Assembly: GCF_008831285.2 (NCBI RefSeq)
Contig: NC_045146.1
Location: forward strand, 21,343,289 to 21,407,288
Origin: Nymphaea colorata
Lineage: Eukaryota > Streptophyta > Magnoliopsida > Nymphaeales > Nymphaeaceae
Reading direction: 5' to 3'
Length of the DNA stretch: 64,000 nt
Positions 49,400 to 59,329 of this stretch are shown here, piece by piece; positions within the stretch are counted from its first letter, which is position 1, and every line of letters starts with the position of its first letter. A program made the position numbers and the translations under genes. Below the pieces are notes generated by a model. It was not told where the DNA came from. It made no database searches and saw nothing but the letters and a program-made list of their open reading frames with translations.

Positions 49400-50766
49400 T
49401 TCCCCGAGAGTCGTCAAGTTGGGGTGGGGCCCGCTCGGTGGGGTCGCCCAACTTCTTTTTCTTTCGTCATTGGCGCTGGTGAAACCATATTACGCAACTG
49501 AGACGTACCTCTCGGTAATTCGCTTACTCGTTGCTTATAATTGGTCGGATTAGTTATTAGGAGACCAAAAATTCGATCGTCAATTTAATTTTTATAAAAA
49601 TTATTAGTTATTAGAAGATCAAAAGTTGGCCGGCAATTCAATTTTTATAGGTATTATTTATTTGAATTACAATAATAGTATATGCATGAGACTTTAGTTC
49701 ACGGGTGTATATGACATAAAAAAAAGTGGCCTCTTAAAATATTCTCCCACAAAAGCTTTTAGTGAGAGCTTAAGAGTATCTTCAAGAGAGTTGATAGGCA
49801 GTCAATCTCTATTTCAATTTACGATGTATAACTATTTATGCTGCAAAAACAATAGGTCATTACCTACCAAGTTAAAAAATAACAAGAAAAGCATCCCAAA
49901 GTACTAAAAATATGTCTTATGGTAAGTATTAAAAATATGTCTTATGGTAAGTACTAAAAATATGTCTTATGGTGAGGTTAGATAGGGGCTTCAGCTTTTT
50001 GCTGACCCAATAGTGAGTGGAAGCCTAATGTCCTACTTCACTTTTATGTTTGTAATTTTTTTTTGTTTACACCTTGGCTTTCCCCCGTGAAGAGTGAAAA
50101 GGATTTTTAAGGGCCTTTAGACATGATATTTTGATTTTTTAACTTCTTTGGAGATAACAATTGCATGCTTTTCATTAGTATCCTGTTTATGTATTATTGA
50201 GCTTAGTGCCATAATGGAGATGCTTTTTTTTAACTATTATATTATTCTGTGAATTCTAATTATGATTGATTCGAGTAATGAAGAGAAAATGCTTCTTTTT
50301 ACAGGCAACACAAGCTGCGGTTAAAGTGGCTTGTAGCTTATCATGTTCACATTGTAGTTTTGAACTTCAATTTAATTTTTTGAATTCCAGCTTGAAACCA
50401 CTTGAGCAGATAAGTGAATGAAATATTTTAGGTTTTTATAGTAATATTTGATTCACGTGTTTTTGCAATATAAAGGTAATCCCTTCATGTAAATCAGTTT
50501 TTTTTTTTCCTTCCTTTTTCTTTTCAAGACAAGGTGAAGCTAGAAAAACAAGGGAAACGAGAGTTATTGGTAGTGGATAATGAGATGCATCATTAGAGAG
50601 CGTTAATTCTTGACTTCCTACGTAAGTTTTTGGCTTCTTTGTTTTTTATAAAAAGATTGAACTCATATTCATTAGCAATTTAAGGGTGGGAATCTGACCG
50701 GGTACTAAAAGGTTAGTCGGGTACCTGGTCTATGATGAGTGCTAAAAAGGCTCATTAGACCAGGCT
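49400..50766. other. AT-rich spacer
   Basis: No gene recognised. It contains a 25-bp triplicate repeat (listed separately). Confidence 0.6.
49901..49975. repeat. three tandem 25-bp repeats
   Basis: Units GTACTAAAAATATGTCTTAT plus GGTAA start at 49901, 49926 and 49951 and are almost identical, so the array is young. Confidence 0.93.
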
Positions 50767-51213
50767 TGTAACACTCTCGAAGTTTAGTCCTATATCGAAG
50801 ATTGTGAGGATCTTCAGGGCTTATAAAGGGAGGCTATTAATAAGATGATTGTCTTGGTTTTCAGTCTTTTTGAGGCTGGAGCCGAAACTGCTAGGGGGTG
50901 GGTGGGGATCCGTCAAACCAGAGGTCCGAGTTCAGGAGTGGGTCGGGTTGTTATAGTGGTATCAGAGCAGTTTCAACATTCAGACTCCCACACGCGCGGA
51001 CACGTGTGCCTTAAAAGGGGGGGGGGGGGTTGGATTGTAACACTCCCGAATTTAGTCTTATATCGAAAATTGTGAGGGATCTTCAAGGGAGGTCATTAAT
51101 GAGATGATTGTCTTGGTTTCTAGCCTTTTTAAAGCTATATCCAAAACGGCTAGGGGAGGGATTGACATCCACCAAACGAGGGGCCCGAGCCCGGGATAGG
51201 TTGGGTGGTTATA
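50767..51213 (+). mobile_element. TRIM (terminal-repeat retrotransposon in miniature)
   Basis: Two direct terminal repeats of 189 bp (50767-50955) and 178 bp (51036-51213), both starting TGTAACACTC, flank an 80-bp core. The core opens with a primer-binding site TGGTATCAGAGC (50957-50968), complementary to initiator tRNA-Met, and closes with a polypurine tract (51013-51029) next to the second repeat. A perfect 5-bp target duplication AGGCT flanks the whole (50762-50766 and 51214-51218). It has no coding capacity, which is normal for TRIMs; mobilisation would need enzymes from another LTR element. The two repeats have visibly drifted, so the insertion is old, but its structure is complete. Confidence 0.93.
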
Positions 51214-51578
51214 AGGCTGGCCCTAATTAGATATTGGGTGTTTGACCTTGTTCAATATATACCCTTAAACTTCATCTCTTCATATTTTTTTGTTATATAT
51301 ATATTTATATAGATAATCTTCATCTCATCTGTGTGATGCCTGCAGCCAATCCTTTATCTTAGTATGTTGTTGAGGGTTTATGAGATGTTAGAAAACAACA
51401 TGCTAAGGGTTTCGATAAAGATGCATATCAAACCAGATACCCAGTAAGCATGAACTTGACAACTGGGTTCACCCTAATAACTTAACTACTAGGCTTAGAC
51501 TAGGGCTTCAGGTATGCCCATGCCGGGTCGATGCCCAACCTTAATCGGCGTTATTGCTTGTCCTGCGGCATAAAAAGT

Positions 51579-51770
51579 AAAGCTAGTAGTCTCTTTTTTA
51601 AAAGCTTATGTCTGTTTTGGCTTTGCACAAAAGATAAAGATTGATAGACACAAGAATCAAGCTAATGGCTGATAAGAAAGCTAGTAGTCTCTTTTTAGAG
51701 TTTATATGTTGGTTTTGGTTTGTAAGAAAGACAAGTGAGTCACATGAATCAAACTAGCAACTGGCTTCCT
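51579..51770. repeat. about 98-bp tandem duplication
   Basis: AAAGCTAGTAGTCTCTTTTT begins one copy at about 51579 and another at about 51677. The following TTATGT...TTTTGG...AAGA...CAAG...GAATCAA pattern is shared with several changes. Confidence 0.75.
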
Positions 51771-51940
51771 GATCTAATCGGTTCACGTCAAGGAAATATT
51801 ATGGACTTCCGGCAGCTTTATATTCAACTCTTATTACACCAAGCAAGCGCTTCTAATTTAAGCCTCGCAGCGTTAAAAACCCTGAGAAGAGCCCGGCGAT
51901 AACGGAAGACAATAGAGACGGCGTTTGGCCGTCCGGCCTA

Positions 51941-51946
51941 AGCCCA
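51941..51946 (-). promoter_or_regulatory. site II (TGGGCT) element upstream of ICT1
   Basis: TGGGCT on the minus strand, about 105 nt before the ICT1 start codon. Site II motifs, bound by TCP factors, are enriched upstream of plant genes for mitochondrial and ribosomal proteins, which suits this gene. A telo-box-like AAACCCTG lies further upstream at about 51876-51883. Confidence 0.45.
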
Positions 51947-52049
51947 TCAGTTGGACGATGGGACGAATGGACGCACGAACTCCGTAACTCGCAGCCATCC
52001 ATTCCCCCAACTTCCTCTTCTTTTACCTCCCTCTCCCGTTTTCATTCTC

Positions 52050-55000
52050 ATGGCTTCCTTGTTCACGAGGCACTTCCACCTCTGCTGCCGGCGGGGGCTC
52101 TCCGCCTTCAGTCACCACACGCCCTCTATCGACCCACTCGTTTCCCGCATCGGGACACGTGGGCAGTCCCTGATCGCCGGACCCGGCCGGATCTACTGCT
52201 CGTTGCCGGCTTCCGGCGAGGGCGGGAAGGTCTCGGCCCGGCTCTCGCAGATGCAGCAGCTTCTCCAGCAGGCTGAGGAGAGGGCCGCGTCTGTCTCCGA
52301 CGAGCCGACCCCGAAGATTACGTTAGGTTCTGAAATTGGAACTGCTTTTCCTTCTCGCTTGTTGTCTGTTCGGCATTCAAAATCCTAAATTTCCAGGTCT
52401 TATAACGAAGTTAGGCGATTCTCGTTTTGTGCGCTTTTTTTGTTTTGTTTTGCAGATCATGTTATCGTTAACTTCGCACGAAGCGGCGGCCCTGGAGGCC
52501 AAAACGTCAATAAAGGTCTCCGTTCATCCTACTCTTCCATTTCTTTTTCTGCAATACTTGAAATGCTATTTATGTTTATAAGAGCTGAGGCTGCGCATTG
52601 GAATTCGGTGGAACCGAAAACGATCAACCAGAGTAACTCTAGCCTCCTGGCGAATCGGACCGTACCGTAAATACAGTTGTGGGGATCATTTGATTCCGCT
52701 GCAGAGATAGTGTGCATCTTATCAAATTCGCCTATAAAGCTTTACTTTTGTTTGTCAGTGTATAACTGTTGAAGTTTGATTTTACAGTCTAGAGCTGAGC
52801 TCTGACCACAACGCTTGTGGGGTCTTTACTTGTTTATGATTTTTGCAAGTTTAAGAGTTACAGAAACAGGAGTAACTTAAATACATACTGGCTTGATCAT
52901 GCAAATAAGATAAGTGAGGTCATTCAAATTTCAAAAAGTTCTGATTTTCCAACCACTGGATCAATGTGAATCAACATTATCAAACGACCAATTGAAATTT
53001 TGGGTTGAGTTTGGCATGGTGCCTTTCACCATGTGCAGTCAGTCTATGAAAGGAATAGATAATGTTAAAAATGTAATGTTGAGCGTGTCTAACACTAGTG
53101 TGCTATGATATGCTATTCCTATGAAGTGTTTCTGATGTGTATTATTGTCCTCTGAGTTCAAGTTGAAATCTAATGTAATTAATGATGAACTTTCATTGGA
53201 AGAGCAGTCATTAGTAGTTATGATTTATGCAGTTATGCCATTAAAGGAAATACATAAAGTTGATAATGCAACGTTAAATGTGCCTAACACTAGTGTGCTA
53301 TGATATGGTATGCCTATGAAGAGTCCTTGTATGTACTATTGTCCTTGCATTGACACAGGATGCACACCTAAGTGAATGCTGTGAATTCTTCATGTGATAC
53401 AGGCAAGGCATAGAGTACTGTATACTTTTATCATGTCTAGACTTCTGTCCTTCACGTTGCTTTATATTATGCCATGATGGTACAGTCATACTGTTGTTAG
53501 CAGGCCGTACATTTGGTTCTGCACTTCTGTGTAGTGCTGGGGAGAGGCACTTTTTACTTTGGTTGTTACACATGCCCTTCTCTTATCTATGAAAATAGCT
53601 GCTGTCAAGGCTCACACCTGTATATGCACTCTGCACATGGATGGCCTAAGCAGCTCCAGTAACTTTTTTTCTGATAATATCTTCAATTGCACTAATTATT
53701 ATTGGCTTATTTTAACCTTTTTTTCAGAAGGTTCTTCAATTATTCTTTTGGCTTTTCTCCTTCCTTTTGTCCTCAGCTGCCCTTAATAGTCGAAATAAGT
53801 TATGATATTTTGTCGAAGAGAAATACCCGTGTTGGTTTCAACTTTGATGCTATACACGGTGGCAATGGATCTTCACTTGAACTGTTAAAGGGTTGTATTT
53901 AAGGAGTCTTCCAAAAGCTATGAAACCTAGCTTTATTTTTGTTTTTATGTATTATGAGCCATGTAATTTTAAATATCCCATTGTATGTAAGCACAATTGT
54001 GAACTTGCAGCTTTCATGAGAATCACATATTTGCACACGAGGCACTCAACAATCTCATACTCAGGCCTATAAACTTTGTATCTGAATCCATGTGTCTTAC
54101 TTTGTTCTTTATTACTACTTGGTTTGTGCCATTGTGCTATCTTAATGCAACTTTTGAAGTTTTTTGTATTAAATGCTTATTATTTGTTACAGTAAATACT
54201 AAGGTGGACATGCGGTTCAATGTAAAAAGTGCATACTGGCTTGGCGATAGGGTCAGGGATAAAATTCTGCAAATGGTCTGTCTCATTTTCCAATGTGAGA
54301 CATCTTTAGTGTACTGCTATCCTTGTGTGTTTCATAGGTGCACATGCATTCATCTGAGCATACTTTTGGTACACTTTGATTCATGAGGATTTCTTTGTGT
54401 TCTCCCTAACAGGAGAAAAATCGGATAAACAAGGATGGAGAACTTGTTATTTCTTCAACAAAGACAAGAACACAGAAGTAAATATTTCTCTGTAAATCGA
54501 CATACTTTTATTCAACTAACTACCTTGGTGGCCTACTTATATGATAAACCTGCAGGGGCAACATTGAAGATGCTTTGCAGAAACTTCAGGTACTGCAGAT
54601 GTCCTTAGCTAATCCTGTGAATCTGATCCGCTTTGTCAGTTTAACTTAAATGGAAATTTAAAGGTGGCATTTGTCTTTTAGAATGCTGATGCTGGAGGCA
54701 ACAGTGGCTGCATATTCCCTTTTATGAAAAATAGCTTGGTCAAGAAGAGATTGTCAAATGAATGTTTACACATAGATATACACAAGCGTAAACAAGAACA
54801 GATGCTTTTTACTTGCAATATATTAGCCTTGGTGTTTCAACAGCAACATATATCTTGTACTATGGATCATACATCTGGTTTTTATGGTCATGCAAAGCAG
54901 TTTTGGTTGCTGGTGCTTGAAACTATCATATGCTGGGAATTCAAGCTTGATGTCGGGGATTCTAACCCATGGCTTGACAGAGGTTAGATTGACCAAAAAT

Positions 55001-55516
55001 AGAGGAAACCAGTATTATGGTAATTTTGAAGTATGTCTAGTTCTCCGTAGATAATAATAGTTTCACAGAAACTGTATTTTACATGTTTTTTGGTTGCAGT
55101 GCTTTGCAAAAACATCCTCTCTCTGTGTCCACCTGTATCTGCCTCAGCTGATCCCATCGCAGACTTTGAAGTTGTATACTTTCTTCCATTCATCAGGTTT
55201 CTTTCTTTTCGTGCAGGCTATCATTGACGCTGCCTCCTATGTCCCCCCTCCCCCTTCAGAGGAACAAAAGAAGAGGATAGCGAAGCTGTATGTAGTACAC
55301 CAGCCTTGCTTTATTTTGTCAGCTAATTTCTTTTGTTCTTCTGAGTTCAGTTTAGTTACGGATACCATGTCAATAACTGATTCAACAGATTATACGCGTT
55401 TTTAATTCGTTGTGTTTTTTCCTAGTGCTGCTGTTGAGGAGCAGAAGAGGCGACAAAACAAGAAGGCTCACTCTGAAAAGAAGTCCGTTAGAAGAAACAA
55501 AGGAAGCTGGGACTAG
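52050..55516 (+). CDS. ICT1: peptidyl-tRNA hydrolase ICT1-like, mitochondrial (GGQ release-factor family)
   Basis: Seven exons: 52050-52326, 52456-52515, 54193-54275, 54413-54477, 54556-54589, 55217-55287 and 55426-55516. They sum to 681 nt, giving 226 aa. The N-terminus is rich in Arg and Ser with few acids, as in a mitochondrial transit peptide. The core carries the catalytic GGQ motif in SGGPGGQNVNK (exon 2), then VNTKVDMRF and the Lys/Arg-rich tail QKRRQNKKAHSEKK, features of bacterial ArfB/YaeJ and mitochondrial ICT1. Those proteins free peptides from tRNAs on stalled ribosomes, and mammalian ICT1 is also part of the mitoribosome. The basic tail is expected to enter the ribosomal mRNA channel. 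An in-frame ATG at 51951 would add 33 residues; 52050 was preferred because a transit-peptide-like sequence starts there. Confidence 0.95.
52516..54192 (+). other. intron 2 of ICT1 (1.7 kb)
   Basis: The longest intron of the gene. It carries a diverged pair of about 88-bp direct repeats (listed separately) and no recognisable nested gene. Confidence 0.8.
53064..53345. repeat. pair of about 88-bp direct repeats in ICT1 intron 2
   Basis: Copies at about 53064-53151 and 53259-53345 share the core CTAACACTAGTGTGCTATGA and similar flanks (ATATG.TAT.CCTATGAAG, ATTGTCCT). They are about 108 bp apart. Confidence 0.85.
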
Positions 55517-56012
55517 TTAAGGGTAGCCGCTTTTTCTCCATTGTAAAGTGAGCTCTCCATTTTTATGTGTCATCCTTGCCGTTGACAACATATTCGTTAA
55601 AACTATTGAACGGAAATACATAGTACTGTAACCAAATGAGGACTGTAATTATGGGTGATCTATGCATTGCAATTAATTCTGACAAATTCCAAACCTTTGA
55701 ATTGTTGTATCTTTGTGTGAAATTAGAGTAAAGTTTAATTATTTTAAACCACAGCGTTTTTACCTGTTTAACACTTGCTATTGTGGACAAAAGAAGAAGA
55801 GAACTAGCTTGTTAACTTCAGGGAAGAGCGAAGATGAAAGATTAGTTTCGCCATGTGCTTTTCCTCTAGTGTATTACAGCGGCTCTGCTTCATCACAATG
55901 TTCCTTTCCAAAGGTATTTTGTTTTACTCCATGTTTTTGGATACCAGTACGTTGGTATATAAACCTACTACTAGTGGCAAGTATCCCAACTGCAGGTTGA
56001 TAAACTGCTCAG

Positions 56013-56048
<36 letters not shown>

Positions 56049-56321
56049 TGTGTGTGTTTTGTATGCATGAGTTGCTTCTGTTTCTGCATGATACATACTT
56101 TTAATAACATTTGTCTGCATGATACATACTTTTAAGAACATTTGTGTGCTCTCTTTAGTTTAAAAATATGTAACCATGTCTTTTAACTGTAACCTTTTGG
56201 GGAATCGTGACAGGTCAGCTATTATGCAGGACTTGACACTTGGCATTACTTATAAAAGAAAGTTCACATATTCTACAAAAACTAAAACATCAATATTTAT
56301 AAATCAGCAATTATGTCCAAT
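55517..56321. other. ICT1 3' flank
   Basis: Likely 3' UTR and spacer. It contains a TC/TG microsatellite (56013-56056) and a short duplicated CATGATACATACTTTTAA unit at about 56088-56150. Confidence 0.55.
56013..56056. repeat. compound (TC)n(TG)n microsatellite
   Basis: About nine TC units followed directly by about thirteen TG units. Confidence 0.95.
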
Positions 56322-57627
56322 CTAGACAACAACAGCCAGAGGAGGTATGCTTTGAGGATTGCTAAAGACATTAGTGGGGTCACACTTCCTTTTCACTCTC
56401 ACTAGCCTATCATAGTTGCCCACGAAGTATCTCTCACCCCATTCCCTTGCTCTTTGTGCATTGCTAGCCGTTGCATTCAAATCCAGTCTGCCCAAATCAA
56501 GATCCACATAGTTTATGTAGGCTGTCCTAGGCCCAGTGGACACATATAGAGTCGTGTGTCCATAAAATTTTATCAGCCACTTCATTTAAAGTATCACCAT
56601 TCCATGCATCCTCTTCTCCTCACGCCACGATACTGGATGTTGTAGTGGTTGCCGTCTCGGTGTGGAAAAGGAATCGAGTCAGGTGAGATCCGAGCCATCT
56701 CCCCGCCACAAGGATCCAGTATCGCATAACCTCGAGACTGTTCCTCCAATATTCGAAAAACTTCCTTTATCGCTGTAAAGGGCAGCGAACACCTCACGTA
56801 GTCTGATTTGGCCTTGAAGTAGTTCTTTTCATGTAAGAACCGGTTTTCCAAATCCGATACGGTGATTCCCTCCCTTAACCCAGAGAAGAAAAACACGGAG
56901 TATCCTGCTCATCTCTCTACACTCGGCTGCACTAAGCCGGAGCTCCGGGAACTTCGCCTTGATAGAAGACAATGCCTCCTCCGGCGGGCCCAAGATACAT
57001 GCCCTTGAACGTCGCAGAGATTTTGGGTGCTGGCACATCAGCAGCCCGGCGCCGACGGCACAGAAAGGTAGAAATCGTCCTGTAAATTTGGCCCGATCAA
57101 CAGCCGGTTGTGAACCAACTCGGCCACTTGCTGTCTCGTGCCGCAACTAGAGAGGGCAAGCACGGACACCTTTCGTGACACCTCTCGGATCTGAAGCTTC
57201 CAAGCTGCGACCGCGCCCCAGTTGCCGCCGCCAGCCCCGCGTATCGCCCAGAAGACATCCTTGCCCATACCGTCTCGGTCCAGAATACAGCCGGTAGCAT
57301 CGAAGAAGACGGCGTCGATAACATTATCGGCTGCCAGGCCGTATTTCCTTGACAACATGCCAAACCCGCCGCCGGTGCTTTCCCTGACAACATGAAAAAC
57401 CCGCGGTCTCAGGAAGCTGGGGTCCGCGAATCGGAGGTTCTGGACGGAGAACCGAAACAGATGGTCGATCCGGGAAGCGTCGCGGGATAGCTGCAAATTT
57501 GACGTGAAGTTGCTCACTCCGTGCGCCTTTAGGCAGGTGGCAACATCCAGGTCGCCTGAGAACGTGAGGTCCAAGGGGTGAAGAAGATAAGCATGGAGAC
57601 GGTCACAGCGAAGATGAGATTTCTCAT
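56322..57627 (-). pseudogene. berberine-bridge-enzyme-like FAD oxidase, pseudogene
   Basis: Minus-strand remains of an intronless BBE-like gene (normally about 530 aa; here about 1.3 kb). A signal peptide (MRNLIFAVTVSM) starts at 57627, but the frame shifts by about 57575. Next comes an N-terminal part (57574-57400) that ends at FLRPRVF and jumps straight to VRESTGGGFG. The FAD-binding segment that should lie between, with the His and Cys that bind flavin covalently, is deleted (roughly 100 residues). The middle (GKDVFWAIRGAGGGNWGA) is well kept. Further frame changes occur after DDFYLSV, after SAAECREMS, and after NHYNIQY. The last 87 codons (from 56585) end PPLAVVV. The gene cannot make an active flavoprotein. 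Family members oxidise oligosaccharides, monolignols or alkaloids in the apoplast. Confidence 0.92.
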
Positions 57628-58920
57628 GTTGCCCTTGTGGGCTTTTAGGCGGAGTGGAACCGCTCTCTCTCCCTCTTTCTCTTCTGGACTTTGAGATGCA
57701 GTAGGCAGAGAAGGTTTCGTGATAAAAAACAAAGAGAAGAAAATGTTCCGCTCCAAGAAAGAAGAGTGACAGTTTGATACATGGGGATTGCGACGCTTCT
57801 TTGTGACCGACTTTCCGGTTCCGGCCGACTTTCTACGACGTCGGGATCGACTCATCGAACTTCTGAACTCCAGAAAAAAGAATGAAGCAGCAAGCAGCGC
57901 CCACGTACCCTCTGGAGGACGTAACCAGAAGGACATGAATTCTCTCCTTCATGGTGATGTCAGCGTATCTGAAGCAATGGCAGGTGCCCTTTGCCTGCCT
58001 AACCATCTCACCATCTGCTCAAACCAGAAATCATGAAGTCATTTCTGTGCTTCTTCACTTGAACGAAGCAGAAATGAAGCATGAATGCCAACATCTCCTG
58101 GGGTGCGCCTTATACATGCATTCAAAATAAACAAGAATTAGCTGTGAAAATTAGGACACATGAATCTAGCTTGATGTAAGTAGGAATATGTACGCAATTG
58201 ACAGTGTTTCAACGTGACGATCAGTGTAATCAACATCGCCCTTGTTAGTGATACACATCCTATCGGCCTCTCACCGCAACAATGAGGGGCTGGTTCTGGG
58301 TGTTTAAGCAGCAAATTCAGCTTTGCATTGGACGATATTTTCCTATAATAATAATAATAATAATAATAGTACAGTTAATTTGTTTTTTAACAATTTCAAA
58401 TGGCCAGGGTGGGCTGATACAGACCGATGTGTTTATGTTTCAAAATGGTGCAAGGTCTGACCATATTGAAAATGAATTGATAGTAATGCTTTAAAACAGC
58501 CCCAAAGCAGTGTTTGGAAATGGGAACAAATTGTCATTGATGTATGAATTTACTTCAAAGATTTGAGCAGATTTATTCTCTTGAATCTGTCGAAATCTTT
58601 AGGATAAATTCATGAAATAGCAACAAACTGCTATTTAAGGGTGTTTAATAACATGAATGTTCCGTTGTTTGGGACATAGTGTTCCAATCTTTGGGACACA
58701 TTCATAGAGCTTGGAACACAGTTTACCTGTTACCAAATTCTAATGGTACAAATTAGGTGGAACACATTTCTAAGTGAGATAAATTCTCCTATTTAATTAT
58801 TGTTTTGCTAAAAGGACTGTCGAAGGATCGATAACTGAGTGCGTTCATACGGAAGGAACATTAAGAAATAGAAAGGAGCTTCAATAATACTCTTAGCAAT
58901 GGCAGAGCGAGTCAAAAATG
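57628..58920. other. spacer upstream of the BBE-like pseudogene
   Basis: No gene recognised. It has a short ATA/TAA microsatellite at about 58346-58369. A stretch at 58.50-58.75 kb with GTGTTTGG and repeated TTTGGGACA words may be a worn non-autonomous transposon, unproven. Confidence 0.5.
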
Positions 58921-58924
58921 AATT

Positions 58925-59320
58925 TCAAGGGGCGCATATGTTTGGAAGCTGATTCAACAGAATCATTAGCCAGGCAGTTTGGGGATTTTCATTGTGAAAC
59001 GAACATGGAAGGGTATCCACTACACCAACTAAAAGTGCTAATGGACTCATAGCAGCAATATCCAAACTCTCTCTGATCTCTTTAGAATCCCGTCCTCGAC
59101 CAAATATAACTAATAACGGTAACTGTGTTTGAGTAAAGATTGCTCTTGTATATATTTCACCTTCCCCCATAACTATCTGAGACATCCCAAAGCGATTTTT
59201 CATGAAGTTGTAATATTTCTTGATTCTCACGTTCCAGACACTTGGTTCATGAGTGCATGTGTATTGTGTGAAAAAGCAACCCCATTGCAGGAGATCTTCA
59301 CTTTACAGAACTGCCTAGGT
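58925..59320 (-). other. coding-like stretch of unknown family
   Basis: A minus-strand frame open for about 130 codons (to 58925) includes NRFGMSQIVMGEGE and IFGRGRDSKEIRESLDIA. The composition is protein-like rather than low-complexity, but there is no start ATG in good context, no exon partners were found, and I do not recognise a family. It may be a fragment of a gene or of a transposon. Confidence 0.25.
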
Positions 59321-59329
59321 TCCTTCTGC

